From contig OY757020.1 of assembly GCA_963580285.1 (NCBI GenBank), positions 102,303,497-102,367,496 on the forward strand: a DNA stretch of 64,000 nucleotides, in the 5' to 3' direction. The stretch's first letter is position 1. Each line of letters starts with the position of its first letter. Position numbers and translations under genes: made by a program. Below the pieces are notes generated by a model. It saw nothing but the letters and a program-made list of their open reading frames with translations, ran no database searches and had not been told where the DNA came from. Of the stretch, positions 31,854-44,920 are shown piece by piece. Origin of the DNA: Lucinisca nassula. Lineage: Eukaryota > Mollusca > Bivalvia > Lucinida > Lucinidae.

Positions 31854-32207
31854 TAGTTTGATAGTGATGAGTAGATGATCCGATTAACTTTCAAATACAT
31901 TCTTAAAAACTCTTCATGAGTTATGGCCCTTTGTAAGTGTTTTGGATTTTTATCTTGTAAGCAAAGTATATATAAGTACCAAAACTATAACCTTGAAACT
32001 TTGTGGATAGATTTGAGATGACGATAACTTTTGAACATTTACAGGCTGATTGGGGATAAGGAGTAGGTGACTTGATTAAGTTTTTAAAAAATGGCCCTCT
32101 GAACATTTTAGCTTTCAACCATGTAAAATTTTACCTTTTCAACCATGTAAAACTCAGGGGCAAGCAGTGTTTGGGGCATAGTGTTTCATAAACACTAGTT
32201 CTATAGT
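31854..32207. other. no gene seen
   Basis: Monomer-like fragments (GAACATTTACAGGCTGATTGG, AACTATAACCTTGAAACTTT) suggest decayed array sequence. Confidence 0.3.
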
Positions 32208-32472
32208 TTGTTTGAATTAAGGTTTAACGTCTCCGTCAACACTATTTAAGTCATTTTGGAGATGTTGCTTCCAATTTTGTGGGACCTTTACCCGACATTG
32301 AGATGAAATGAAATCTCACCACCTTACGCAGAACGAAACAAAAAGGCTTATATGACTCACCCAACTTCGCCTGGGCAGGCTTAGTCCTTCAAAGCAGCTT
32401 ATTAGTACTCGTAAGGTCAGATTTAGCTCTGCTTGGAAGCTCTATTTCTCCAAGACCCGGTTGGCATGGGCG
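32208..32472 (-). mobile_element. SINE-A, divergent copy
   Basis: It keeps GTTTAACGTCTCCGTCAACA, TTGTGGGACCTTTACCCGAC and CGCCTGGGCAGGCTTAG, but many bases differ, so it is older than most copies. Confidence 0.75.
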
Positions 32473-32599
32473 AACAAATGTGTCATGAATATATTATAAT
32501 CTGAGTAGTCATTCAGGGTCAGCGCTTTGAGATAAATGGCTGTCACTTGAGACAAACGCATGTCAAAAGCTATAATAATCTCAAAGCGAACATAAGACG

Positions 32600-32830
32600 A
32601 ATGGGAACACCCAGCAAATGTTCCGCAATTATAAAAGGGAGACAACTTTCAGAACTTCCTGTTTACTTTCCTATCAAATCTGGTCCACAGGAAAAGGGTC
32701 TACTTCTAAAGGAAAGAATTTACTCCTCAGAAGCAATTTCTTTCCTTTAAGAGTTGACCCCTATTGACATGGGAGACAAAAATACTTTTAGAGGAGTTGC
32801 CTCACCTGAAGATGCACCCATTCCCCTTAA
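32600..32830. mobile_element. MITE with GGGAACACC...CATTCCCCTTAA ends
   Basis: The left AATGGGAACACC and GGGAGACAACTTTC pair with the right GAGTTGCCTC and CACCCATTCCCC. The middle has AAAGGAAAGAATTTACTCCT / AGCAATTTCTTTCCTTT. Relatives are at 51394 and 63751. Confidence 0.8.
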
Positions 32831-33113
32831 CGGCCGTGACAAGAAACGTGCGTCTTCGAACATTTTGGCAAAGACAATACCCAGATCAACTTGCGTATCT
32901 TCAAATTCTGGTCAGTCTTCGCCGTGCGCTATGCGGACGCCCTATTACACAAACTCGGTAGGCATACAACGTTGACTCGACGTTGAATTAACGTTTTCAG
33001 CGTCGAATGCCTGACGGGAAAGATTCATCATGTCGACTGGGAAGGCTAAATAACGAATAAGTGGGTACACCGACTGATTCCTGTATTCCATTCACGCGCA
33101 TGCTCAAAGATAC

Positions 33114-33182
33114 ATTTAGGTCCCGTCTCCGTATGACCTTAGCTTTTGGTGGGACGTAAAACTCAAACACCCACTTACTCAA
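33114..33182 (+). repeat. SINE-Thr tail fragment
   Basis: AGGTCCCGTCTCCGTATGAC ... GGGACGTAAAACTCAAACAC without the tRNA-like head. Confidence 0.75.
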
Positions 33183-33359
33183 AGATACATTTTCAAGTGA
33201 CACGGTTCAATAGCAGTTTTGCGTCAATCGACAATCCAGCCTTTTTACTAGCAGGCGTTGCAAATCGTGGGGCTTGGTTGGTGAGGCAAAGGTGATGCTT
33301 ATCTTGCGTCACTGGGACGTCAGTTGGATCCTTGCAGCAGGTAAGGGTAGAGGCGGGCG

Positions 33360-33562
33360 GTGATGTGTGTGTGTGTGTGTGTGGGGGGGGGGGTTATTTC
33401 TTCTGTTTCTATGCTTCCGCTCATTTTCCTCTCTCTTATGTCCCTCAGTTTCATCTCTTCTAACTCTCTCTCTTCCATCTCTTTTCTCCCTTTCTCTGGG
33501 AGACGACACAAAATGACCCACAAGGGTTGACGTGTCGTTAAACTCAAATCAATCAATCAAAA
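33360..33562 (+). repeat. GT/G run, CT-rich tract and SINE-like tail
   Basis: (GT)n with a G run at 33365-33392, a CT-rich stretch, then GACGTGTCGTTAAACTCAAA and (TCAA)n, the same kind of tail as the SINE families. Confidence 0.55.
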
Positions 33563-33674
33563 TCGTGTATCGAGAGCAGATAAGGTAGGGGATCTAACAT
33601 GGGAAATATAAAGATTTAAAGTATATAAAACTTGGCTTTTTGGCTTATACAAGTAAATTGTTGCCACTAAATTA

Positions 33675-33899
33675 GATAATAATAATAATAATAATAATCG
33701 ACCTTATTTATAGAGGTTAACACATTTAGTACTAGTACTAATCTTCCATGTGGCCCCGTTTTCCTGGGTAGGAACCAGTACTAAGCAATGTGGATAAAGT
33801 TTCTTGCTCAAGGAAAACAACACGTGACGCTTGCGAGGATCGAACCGGCTACCTCTCGATCTTAGATCTGATGCTTTACCACTGCACCACAGCGCTCCA
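33675..33899 (-). mobile_element. tRNA-headed SINE (SINE-E)
   Basis: On the minus strand GGAGCGCTGTGGTGCAGTGG (A-box-like) ... GCCGGTTCGATCCTCG (B-box-like) form the head; the far end is an (ATT)n tail. Confidence 0.75.
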
Positions 33900-33966
33900 C
33901 TGCGCTAGAAGATCGAAGGTCAAACATCGACTGACGTATTGAGGAGCAACCTAATCCCTAATACAA

Positions 33967-34356
33967 ATTCTGTATAGGGCTGGCTAATCGGAGCTGAAAA
34001 GATAATCGATTATCAGTTATGTCATTACGATCGATAATCGATTAATCGTTATGGTTTTTGTCATTATTTTACCTGTCTGGCTTTCTGTCTGAGTATGTCT
34101 CTTTCTTGCCATATGTTGCACTTTACCATATGTATATTTGAACAGACAGGTCTGAGCAAACAGTGTAGACCCAGATGAGACGCCGCATAATGCGGCGTCT
34201 CATCAGGGTCTGCACTGTTTGCCACTCATCCAGCTATTTAAGGCATAACTTTGGGTAGTCAGTTGTAAAAGCAAATCAGAAATGTTAATCATTTTTGTGG
34301 AGTTTATGGATCGATTAATCGATTATACGATTAATCGTGTCAGCCTTAATTCTGTA
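33967..34356. mobile_element. hAT-like MITE with 8-bp target duplication
   Basis: Element 33975-34348 with ends TAGGGCTGGC / TAAGGCTGAC (complement) and ATTCTGTA on both sides (33967-33974, 34349-34356). It holds AATCGATTA-type dyads and the GCAAACAGTGTAGACCC hairpin. Confidence 0.85.
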
Positions 34357-34499
34357 TAACAAACAGAATTCAAGTTTCAGATAAGGGCAAATCAGGGATA
34401 TTTAAAAACATGTAACGTACGTTGTGGGTATTTGTTAGAATCTCCTTAATGAGGCGATTCCAACAAATGTTTCTAACGAAGCACCAGTATATTATTTAT

Positions 34500-34756
34500 C
34501 ATCACGAAAACACGCCTATATAATTTTGACCCCCTCGAACATCACTTTTGTAAAGTAAAACTTGGGTTTACAGGGGTAAACATTATTTTTCTTATTTCTG
34601 CTCAAAAACATAGATTGTCGAGGCGGTTCTATCGAGTCCTCGCAATCTATGTTTTCAGCAGAAATAAGAAAAATATCACAATTTTTCGTCTTAAAATTTG
34701 CATTTTTTTCGGTGGTAAAATTGACAATGTATTTGTATGAGTGTGTTTTCGTAATG
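34500..34756. mobile_element. MITE M3 copy
   Basis: CATCACGAAAACACGCC left and TGTGTTTTCGTAATG right. One arm of the central hairpin is deleted. Confidence 0.8.
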
Positions 34757-35544
34757 TTTGTACACAATATTTTAAAAGGTTAGCACAATTAACTTTAACT
34801 TAGAGTTCTGAAATGTTTTTTTTTTTTTTTTGTCATTAACTAACATTTCTAAACTCCGTTCAGAAAATCTGAATCATCGATTTTTTCGATTCTCGCGTTT
34901 AATACTCATTTTAGCCCATACATCACTATGGGAAAGTTTTAGACCTCACCCTCCGCCGATTTCTCCAGCAAGTCGTATGCCTCTGCGATAGCCAGGAAAG
35001 TCTGTGATTATTTGGAGAAAAGTGCAAAATCTAAATTTTCTTCCACAGACTAAGACATTCTGACAGGTTCGACACACCCTTTTAAACCATATATAGAAGT
35101 GGTTACTACTCTTGTAAATTACAAGGACGTCTATGTTTTATTTGCACGATCACTTCATGGAAAATCATTAGCTGCGACACCACATCCGATATCGGTATAT
35201 TTCTTTTTGACAACTGTTGACAGCACATCGCGCTAATGGCTCCCCGTTCTAGTGAGCCTCTATCTAGCCATTCGAATGTAAGGTGTGTCGCAACTGCATA
35301 TCTATTTATAAAGTGCATCACATGGCTTTGAATATTTATTATTTTACCTGACAATCATCGTCAAATGGACTTACAGTAAAACCGACATCAGTTGTCAGTT
35401 TGTTATTGTCAATATTATTGTAAATAAAGGTTATTTTTAAATTTATCTACGCAATTATATGTTATTTTTGGATGATCTAATTATATTTTTGGTGACTCCC
35501 TATTAACGTGATGGTATCAGGCTAAAAAATACCATACCTGCACT

Positions 35545-35620
35545 GTATCGACGCTAGCCAAGTGGTAAAGTCACGGCCCTGTAGGGCTGAAGTATGCGGG
35601 TTCGAATCCCGCTGGATATG
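35545..35620 (+). other. tRNA-like module, not a clean tRNA gene
   Basis: TAGCCAAGTGGTAAAG resembles an A box; GCGGG-TTCGAAT-CCCGC is a perfect T arm. The 5' GTATCGA pairs 6/7 with TGGATAT. The anticodon stem is present but its loop is one base short and the D arm is weak, so it is probably degenerate. Confidence 0.5.
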
Positions 35621-36289
35621 TTTTTTCTTTACCATTTTTTTTTTCGCACCAAAAGCAAAAAATCCTCGATTTTCTCGTGAAGCATGCATATTTTGTGCTG
35701 ATATAAATTTTTACTGAACATTCCTTAGTTCATACTCGGTTGCCCTGCTGTTGAAGTGTCGTCATGTGATGCTACTCTGACAGCAGAAGAGACTTTGTCG
35801 GCTGACAAAGCGAAGTTTTTTGGTTCTGACAAGTGCAGTTTTGTGACTAACAATCGATAAACGTTAAAATAACGTATGATCAACATGAATTAAATTATAA
35901 ATTTCCAATGAATGTTAATTTCAAGTCATGTTATTGGTGTGCCTATTCTTTACTTTCACATGTCACATATAGGGTCTAGGCCAATCAGGTTCCATTGTAT
36001 CAAATTATGGCATCTTGTATTTCAATTCTCTTGTACATGTACTTGCTGGTGTTTCTTTTTTATTCACTATTATAAATCAAATGTGAAGTTGATCTTTAAA
36101 ATTGTGCATGACATGTATTGAACTTTAAAATAAATAGATAACCATTCACGAAAAAATAATAATACAAAAATAATAAACAGAATTGAAAATTAAAAAAGAA
36201 ATAATAAAAATGTAAATTCTGAAACTATTTTATAAAAAAATCATCAAGAAAAAAAGAAATCATGCTTTTAATAGCTTTATGAAAAAAGA

Positions 36290-36362
36290 TTTCTGCGAGG
36301 ATCGAACCTGCGGACAGCCGTTTAAGGCGCTCCTCGTTACTAGTTGCGCTACGCAACTGATT
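36290..36362 (-). other. tRNA-like module, minus strand, degenerate
   Basis: On the minus strand, TAGCGCAACTAGTAACGAGG and GCAGGTTCGATCCTCGC give A- and B-box-like blocks. The stems pair poorly. Confidence 0.4.
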
Positions 36363-36725
36363 ACATCGGCACTGCAAAATTAAGTGCTTTTGTCTTAGAA
36401 TATAACCCGTTACGTACCTGTGGAAAACACCGTTGTTTGTTATGATTTATAAATAGACGAGTATTTATCAACATTGAAACCAAAACACCGACATCTTACG
36501 GCAGGGTACCTGTAGTCTGTGGTCTCATTTCTTTGGTTTGCAATTTTCTCCAAATAATCACAGCCTTCCCTGACTGTCGCAGAGGCATATGACCTGTTGG
36601 AGAAGTCGGCGGAGGGTCAGGTCTAAAACTTTCCCATAGTGATGTATGGGCTAAAATGAGTATTAAAAGGAAGAAACGAAAAAATCGATGATTAAGATTT
36701 TCTGAACGGAGTTTAGGTAGAATTA

Positions 36726-37665
36726 GTCAAAATAAATTCAAAATTATAAACTTCGATTGTTTTGCTTTAACCTTCAGCGTGCTGGAGTTGACTTTAAGCA
36801 GTGTGCTGGAGGCGACTTTAGTGGTTCAAGGGGGTGGTCAAAATTGAGCAGCTTATCACGCTCATAAGAAAGCAAGTACACTCCATCCGATGAGGTTGTC
36901 CAATGCAGGTGGGATCCTTCTTTCTTATAAGGGCACAGGTTTTACCAACATTTACCGGCTGTTAGATTTTACACCCGGAAATGACGTTAAAAATCGACGA
37001 TTTCTCAAGTACTAGTTTTCAACAGATCGCTCTTGCCTGTTCCATCACAATTTTGTCCATACTAGACCCAATCAATCTAAACAACTACTGGTGATAAATA
37101 TGTAGCCATGATATAGGTAGCTACACAACCTATCAATTTTATCCATCAAAGCACACACTGAGCGCTACTGTCTTCTTTTTTAAGCGTCTTAAAACGGATC
37201 CCGGTCAGATCATGTGACCGCCATATTTGGAAGTCACATGACCCATAATACTTCCGGTAGAAACGGCGGAAGATATCTTGCCTATATTGTGTCAAAGTAT
37301 AAGCAGAATCGGTTCAGGCTTAAGGAAATAATGGCTGCCGAAATAAGGGTACCCCCTCTAAAGGGCGAGTATTGAATAAAACTCAGCATGCCAAAGGTTA
37401 AGCTTTCCTTCATTTTGGCCCTCTGTGACTAAATCAAAACACATAAATATACAATAAAAACATGTACTCAAGATGCAGATACATGTGATAGTAAACAGTC
37501 TATTAATAACCCTCAAAGATCACATATCTATGTTCAGCTCACAAACTGAAAATATAAAACCATCAGAATGATAATAATAATAACAACAACACAATTAACA
37601 AAGATATATGATCTTTATACATGACCCGAAAGCCTCATTTTTTTTTTTTCAGAAGAAACTTACAG
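36726..37665. other. no gene seen
   Basis: Mixed sequence without a coding signal or a repeat I could pair inside the window. Confidence 0.3.
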
Positions 37666-38032
37666 AAGATATACGTGCATATAGCTGGCGGAAAATATGC
37701 GTACATCTAGCTTGACGAAGCTATACGTATATATAGCTGTCCGAAAATATTCGTACACATAGATGGCGGAGCATATACGAGTACATCCATATGGCTGGTC
37801 GAACATATACGTACATGTAGCTGTAGCTCTGGGCACACGCTTTGTTATTCTTGGATGGAAAGCCTGTGTCTCCATCAAACTATCCCGGGGCCCGCATGCA
37901 CTTTCGCACGAAGGCGCGTATGCTGTAGACTTACTGGGCAGTAGGTACTACGTACGTACGCACGAACGCACACACGAATGCATGCACGCACACACGAATG
38001 CATGCACGCACACGTCGACACACACGGTTTCT
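37666..38032. repeat. ~30-bp minisatellite then (ACGC)-rich microsatellite
   Basis: Units like ATATACGTGCATATAGCTGG repeat at 37668-37835. From 37955 TACGTACGCACGAACGCACA and CACACGAATGCATGCACG repeat. Confidence 0.7.
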
Positions 38033-38456
38033 TCAGATGACAATTTTTTCTTACGAAAGCGTGAAAAAAATCCTTCTAGGCAATGCGAATGGCAATGTTC
38101 AATCTAGCCTCGGTGTTAAGAGTGCTAGGTCTCTCGTCGCTGTAAGCTGGAGCCTCGTTCAGGCCACAAAAGAAATGCCAGGTGCTGCAACGGCAGATCA
38201 GGTGATTTTTCTTCGGGCTTTTCTTGTTTTCGCCTACCTCTGATTAATGATAGACAAGGACGATTAGAGATTGGAATTCCCTTCTCGATTCGATCATTTG
38301 CAGAGCTGAAGGTGCCGAGGGTAATGTGGCTAAGTTTACCTCTTTGGTGAGAGCTAGGAACTCACTTCCCATATCATAGGTCCTGGTGTATTAATGTCAT
38401 TTGACGTATCACCAGTAATAATTCTGGTTCAGATATTTGTGAAATAATCTTAAACC

Positions 38457-40215
38457 AGAGGACATGATGGCCCTGGATCGCTCACCTGATCCATAGAATA
38501 ACAAGTGGGCCCCGGGGAGGGCCATTATTGACCCAAGGGTTATAATGTGCATAATGTTGAGGGAGGTCTAAAAAAAGGTGAAGCTTCATACCAAATATCA
38601 ACAGACTATAATTTGAACAATCTTTGCAAAGGTCTACTAGATGAAGCTATACACCAAATATCAAAGACCTGGGCCTTGTGGTTTCAGAGAAGAAGTTTTT
38701 TTTTAAAGATATTCCCTACATAAGCCTATGTAAAACCAAATGGCCCCGTGGCGGGGTTATTTTTGGCCTCAGGGCTGTAATTTAAAGAATCTTGACAGAG
38801 GTCCACTAGATGAAGCTTCACACCAAATATCAAAGACCTGTGCCCTGCTGTTTCAGAGAAGTAGACTTTCAAAGATTATCTCTGTATAAGTCTATGGAAA
38901 CCAAAGGGCCCCCGGGCGGGGGCATTTGTGGCCCCGAGGGCTATAATTTGAACAATCTTGGTAGAGGTCCACTAGATGAAGCTCCATACCAAATATCAAA
39001 GACCATGGCCTTGCAGTTTCAGAGAAGAAGATTTTTAAAGATTTCCCTATATAAGTCTATGTAAAACCAAAGGGTCTCGGGCGGGGGTATTTTTGGCCCC
39101 AGCACTATAATTTGAACAATCTTGATAGAGGTCCACTAGATGAAATTTCACACCAAATATCAAAGACCTAGGCCGTGTGGTTTCAGAGAAGAAGATTTTA
39201 AAGATTTTCCCTATATATGCCTATGTAAAACCAAAGGGCCCCGGGGCGGGGGCTTTTTTGGCCCCAGCACTATAATTTGAACAATCTTGGTAGTGGCCCA
39301 CTAGATGAAGCTTCATAGTAAAAAGCAAAGACCTGTGCCTTGTGGTTTCAGAGAAGAAGATTTTTAAAGATTTTCCCTATATAAGTCTATGTAAAACCAA
39401 AGGCATTTTTGGTCTCAGGGCTATAATTTGAACAATCTTGGTAGAGGTCAACTAGCTGAAGCTTCATAACAAATATCAAAGACCTAAGCCGTGTGGTTTC
39501 AGAGAAGAAGATTTTTAAAGATTTTTCCTATATAAGTCTATGTAAAACCAAAGGGCCCCGGAGCAGGGGCATTTTTGGCCCAAGGGCTATAATTTGTACA
39601 ATCTTGGTAGAGGTCCAAAAGATGAAGCTTCATACCAAATATCAAAGACCTGGGCCTAGCTGTTTCAGAGAATAAGATTTTTAAAGATTTTCCCTATATA
39701 AGCCTATGTAAAACCAAAGGGCCCCGGGGCGGGGGCATTTTTGGCCCCTGCACTATTATTTGAACACTCTTGGTAGGGGTCCACTAGATGAAGCTTCATA
39801 CCAAATATCACAGACCTGGGCCTTGCGGTTTCAGAGAAGATTTTTAAAGATTTTCCCTATATAAGCCCATGTAAAACCAAAGGGCCCTGGGGCGGGGGCA
39901 TTTATGGCCCCAGCACTATAATTTAAACAATCTTGGTAGGGGTCCACTAGATGAAGCTTCATACCAAATATCAAAGACCTGGGCCTTGCGGTTTCAGAGA
40001 AGAAGATTTTTAAAGTTTTCGGTGAAAAAAAAATCTATTTTTGGCTCCTGTGACCTATATGTGCAACAAGCCGTAACCATTTGAACAACTTTGAAAGGGG
40101 TCCACCTAAGGACCATTCCTGTGAAGTTTGGTCAAAATCTGATCAGTGGTTTAGGAGGTGATGTCGTTTGAAGAAATTTTTTACGCACGGATGACGGACA
40201 AAAAGTGATCCTAAT
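38457..40215 (+). mobile_element. hairpin-type tandem-array element P9a (~166-bp monomers)
   Basis: Head GAGGACATGATGGCCCTGGA and TCGCTCACCTGATCC, then about nine to ten ~166-bp monomers, then the unique tail (CCTGTGACCTATATGTGCAA, GAAGTTTGGTCAAAATCTGA, TCAGTGGTTTAGGAGG). The terminal hairpin is missing: the next head follows at 40222. Confidence 0.8.
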
Positions 40216-40221
40216 ATAAAA

Positions 40222-41628
40222 CACAAGAGGGCCATGATGGCCCTGGATCGCTCACCTGATCCATAGTGTAACAAGTGGGCCCCAGAGAGGGCCATTATTG
40301 GTCCCAGGGCTTTAATGTGCATAATGTTGAGGGAGGTCTTAAAGGTGAAGCTTCATACCAAACATCAACAAAGGTATAATTTGAACAATCTTGGCAAAGG
40401 TCCACTAGATGAAGCTACACATCAAATATCAAAGACCTGGGCCTTGCGGTTTCAGAGAAGAAGATTTTTTTAAAGATATTCCCTACATAAGCCTATGCAA
40501 AACCAAATGGCCCCGGGGCTATATAAATCTATGTAAAACCAAAGGGCCCCGGGGAGGGGGCATTTGTGGCCCCAGGGCTATAATTTGAACAATCTTGGTA
40601 GAGGTCCACTAGATAAAGCTCCATACTAAATATCAAAGGCCTTGGCCTTGCAGTTTCAGAGAAGATTTTTAAAGATTTCCCTATATAAGTCTATGTAAAA
40701 CCAAAGGGCCCTGGAGCGGGGACATTTTTGGTATCAGAGCTATAATTTGAATAATCTTAATAGAGGTCCACTAGATGCAGCTTCATACCAAATATCAAAG
40801 ACCCAGGCCTTGTGCTTTCTGAGAAGAAGATTTTTAAAGATTTCCCCTATATTAGTCTATGTAAAACCATAGGGCCCCAGAGCGGGGGCATTTTTGCCCC
40901 CAGGGCTATAATTTGAACAATCTTGGTAGCGGTCCATTAGATGAAGCTTCATACCAAATATCAAAGTCCTGGGCCTTGTGGTTTCAGAGAAGAAGATTTT
41001 TAAAGATTATCCCTATATAAGCCTATGAAAAACCAAAGGGCCCCGGGGCGGGGCCACTTTTTGCCCCAGCACTATTATTTGAATCATCTTGGTAGGGGTC
41101 CTTTAGAAGAAGCTTCATACCAAATATAAAAGACCTAGGCCTTGCGGTTTCAGAGAAGAAGATTTTTTAAAGATTTTCCCTATATAAGTCTATGTAAAAC
41201 CAAAGGGACCCGGAGCGGGGGCATTTTTGGTCCAAGGGGTATAATTTGAACAATCTTGGAAGGGGTCAACTGGATGAAGCTTCATACCAAACATCAAAGT
41301 CCTGGGCCTTGCGGTTTCAGAGAAGAAGATTTTTAAAGATTTTCCCTATATAAGCCTATGTAAAACCAAAGGGCCCGGGGCGGGGGCATGTTTTGACCCA
41401 GCACTATAATTTGAACAATCTTGGTAGGGGTCCACTAGGTGAAGGTTCATACCAAATATCAAAGTCCACGGCCTTGCGGTTTCAGAGAAGAAGATTTTTA
41501 AAGATTTTCCATATACAAACCTATGTAAAACCAAAGGGCCCCGGGGCGGGGACATTTTTGGCCTCAGCACTATAATTTGTATAATCTTATTAGGGGTCCT
41601 TTAGATGAAGCTTCATACCAAATATAAA
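40222..41628 (+). mobile_element. array element P9b, tail missing
   Basis: Head ACAAGAGGGCCATGATGGCC, about eight monomers, then directly the next head. Confidence 0.75.
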
Positions 41629-44600
41629 CAAGAGGGCCATGATGGCCCTGGATCGCTCACCTGATCCATAGTGTAACAAGTGGGTCCCAGGGAGGGTCAT
41701 TATTGGCCCCAGGGCTTTAATGTGCATAATGCTGAGGGAGGTCTTAAAGGTGAAGCTTCATACCAAACATCAACAAAGGCTATAATATGAACAATCTTGG
41801 CAAAGGTCGTTGAGATGAAGCTACACACCAAATATCAAGGAACTGGACCTTGCGGTTTCAGAGAAGAAGATTTTTTTAAAGATATTCCATACATAAGCCT
41901 ATGTAAAACCAAATTTGCATCGGGGCTATATAAGTCTATGTAAAACCAAAGGGTCCCGGGCTGGGGACATTTGTGGCCCCAGGGCTATAATTTGGAACAA
42001 TCTTGGTAGAGGTCCACTAGATGAAGCTTCATACCAAATATCAAAGACATGGGCCTTGCAGTTTCAGAGAAGAAGATTTTTAAATATTTCCCTTTATAAG
42101 ACTATGTAAAACCAAAGGGTCTCAGGGCGGTGACATTTTTGGCCCCAGGGCTATAATTTGAACAATCTTGATAGAGGTCCACTAGATGAAATTTCACACC
42201 AAATATCAAAGACCTAGGCCTTGTGGTTTCAGAGAAGAAGATTTTCGCTATATAAGTCCATGTAAAACCAAAGGGCCTCGCAGTGGGGGCACTTTTTGCC
42301 AAAGGGCTATAATTTGAACAATCTTAGTAGGGGTCCTTTAGATGAAGCTTCATACCAAATATCAAAGTCCTTGGCCATGCAGTTTCAGAGAAGAAGATTT
42401 TTTAAGATTTTCCCTATATAAGTCTATGTAAAACCAAAGGGCCCGAGAGCGGGGACATTTTTGGTCCCAGGGCTATAATTTGAACAATCTTGATATAGGT
42501 CCACTAGATGAAGCTTCACACAAAATATCAAAGGACTAGGCCTTGTGGTTTCAGAGAAGAAGATTTTTAAAGATTTTCCCTATATAAGTCTATGTAAAAC
42601 CAAAGGGCCCCAGAGCGGAGGCAGTTTTGGCCCCAGGCTATAATTTGAACACTCTTGGTAGAGGTCCATTAGATGAAGCTTCATACCAAATATCAAAGTC
42701 CTGGGCTTTGCGGTTTCAGAGAAGAAGATTTTTAAAGATTATCCCTGTATAAGCCTATGTAAAACCAAAGGGCCCCGGGGCGGGGGGGGGGGGGCATTTT
42801 TGGTCCCAGCACTATAATTTGAACAATCTTGGTAGGGGTCCTATAGATGAAGCTTCATACCAAATATCAAAGACCTAGGTCTTGTGGTTTCAGAGAAGAA
42901 GATTTATAAAGATTTTCCCTATATAAGTCTATGTAAAACCAAAGGGTCCCGGAGCGGGGGCATTTTTGGCCCAAGGGCTATAATTTGAACAATCTTAGTA
43001 GAGGTCCATTAGATGAAGCTTCATACCAAATATAAAAGACCTAGGCCTTGCGGTTTCAGAGAAGAAGATTTTTTAAAGATTTTCCCTATATAAGTCTATG
43101 TAAAACCAAAGGGACCCGGAGCGGGGGCATTTTTGGTCCAAGGGGTATAATTTGAACAATCTTGGAAGGGGTCAACTGGATGAAGCTTCATACCAAACAT
43201 CAAAGTCCTGGGCCTTGCGGTTTCAGAGAAGAAGATTTTTAAAGATTTTCCCTATATAAGCCTATGTAAAACCAAAGGGCCCGGGGGCGGGGGCTATTTT
43301 TGACCCAGCACTATAATTTGAACAATCTTGGTAGGGGTCCACTAGGTGAAGGTTCATACCAAATATCAAAGTCCACGGCCTTGCGGTTTCAGAGAAGAAG
43401 ATTTTTAAAGATTTTCCCTATACAAACCTATGTAAAACCAAAGGGCCCCGGGGCGGGGACATTTTTGGCCTCAGCACTATAATTTGAATAATCTTATTAG
43501 GGGTCCTTTAGATGAAGCTTCATACCAAATATAAGCAAGAGGGCCATGATGGCCCTGGATCGCTCACCTGATCCATAGTGTAACAAGTGGGTCCCAGGGA
43601 GGGTCATTATTGGCCCCAGGGCTTTAATGTGCATAATGCTGAGGGAGGTCTTAAAGGTGAAGCTTCATACCAAACATCAACAAAGGCTATAATATGAACA
43701 ATCTTGGCAAAGGTCGTTGAGATGAAGCTACACACCAAATATCAAGGAACTGGACCTTGCGGTTTCAGAGAAGAAGATTTTTTAAAGATATTCCATACAT
43801 AAGCCTATGTAAAACCAAATTTGCATCGGGGCTATATAAGTCTATGTAAAACCAAAGGGTCCCGGGCTGGGGACATTTGTGGCCCCAGGGCTATAATTTG
43901 GAACAATCTTGGTAGAGGTCCACTAGATGAAGCTTCATACCAAATATCAAAGACATGGGCCTTGCAGTTTCAGAGAAGAAGATTTTTAAATATTTCCCTT
44001 TATAAGACTATGTAAAACCAAAGGGTCTCAGGGCGGTGACATTTTTGGCCCCAGGGCTATAATTTGAACAATCTTGATAGAGGTCCACTAGATGAAATTT
44101 CACACCAAATATCAAAGACCTAGGCCTTGTGGTTTCAGAGAAGAAGATTTTCGCTATATAAGTCCATGTAAAACCAAAGGGCCTCGCAGTGGGGGCACTT
44201 TTTGCCAAAGGGCTATAATTTGAACAATCTTAGTAGGGGTCCTTTAGATGAAGCTTCATACCAAATATCAAAGTCCTTGGCCATGCAGTTTCAGAGAAGA
44301 AGATTTTTTAAGATTTTCCCTATATAAGTCTATGTAAAACCAAAGGGCCCGAGAGCGGGGACATTTTTGGTCCCAGGGCTATAATTTGAACAATCTTGAT
44401 ATAGGTCCACTAGATGAAGCTTCACACAAAATATCAAAGGACTAGGCCTTGTGGTTTCAGAGAAGAAGATTTTTAAAGATTTTCCCTATATAAGTCTATG
44501 TAAAACCAAAGGGCCCCAGAGCGGGGGCAGTTTTGGCCCCAGGGCTATAATTTGAACACTCTTGGTAGAGGTCCATTAGATGAAGCTTCATACCAAATAT

Positions 44601-44920
44601 CAAAGTCCTGGGCTTTGCGGTTTCAGAGAAGAAGATTTTTAAAGATTATCCCTGTATAAGCCTATGTAAAACCAAAGGGCCCCGGGGCGGGGGGGGGGGC
44701 ATTTTTGGCCCCAGCACTATAATTTGAACAATCTTGGTAGGGGTCCTATAGATGAAGCTTCATACCAAATATCAAAGACCAAGGTCTTGTGGTTTCAGAG
44801 AAGAAGATTTATAAAGATTTTCCCTATATAAGTCTATGTAAAACCAAAGGGTCCCGGAGCGGGGGCATTTTTGGCCCAAGGGCTATAATTTGAACAATCT
44901 TGGTAGAGGTCCATTAGATG
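41108..44920 (+). repeat. 1.9 kb higher-order tandem duplication (41108-43014 and 43015-44920)
   Basis: The two blocks match nearly base for base, including the element head and odd variants such as CAAATTTGCATCGGGGC (41911 and 43817). Period ~1906-1907 bp. Differences are few, for example G-run length near 42783 / 44690. Confidence 0.9.
41629..43533 (+). mobile_element. array element P9c, tail missing
   Basis: Head plus about eleven monomers. It is almost the same as the start of P9d because of the 1.9 kb duplication. Confidence 0.75.

Larger units (their letters stand above)
34836..36725. mobile_element. long-TIR element carrying two tRNA-like modules
   Basis: A ~190-bp left arm (34838-35025, AAACTCCGTTCAGAAAATCT ... 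GTGATTATTTGGAGAAAA) is inverted at 36515-36722. No transposase ORF lies inside, so it is non-autonomous. The interior is AT-rich with one tRNA-like unit pointing inward on each side. Confidence 0.65.

Noticed and set aside
35545..35620. Functional tRNA gene
   Set aside because: The T arm is perfect, but the D arm is weak and the anticodon loop is one base short; kept only as a tRNA-like module.
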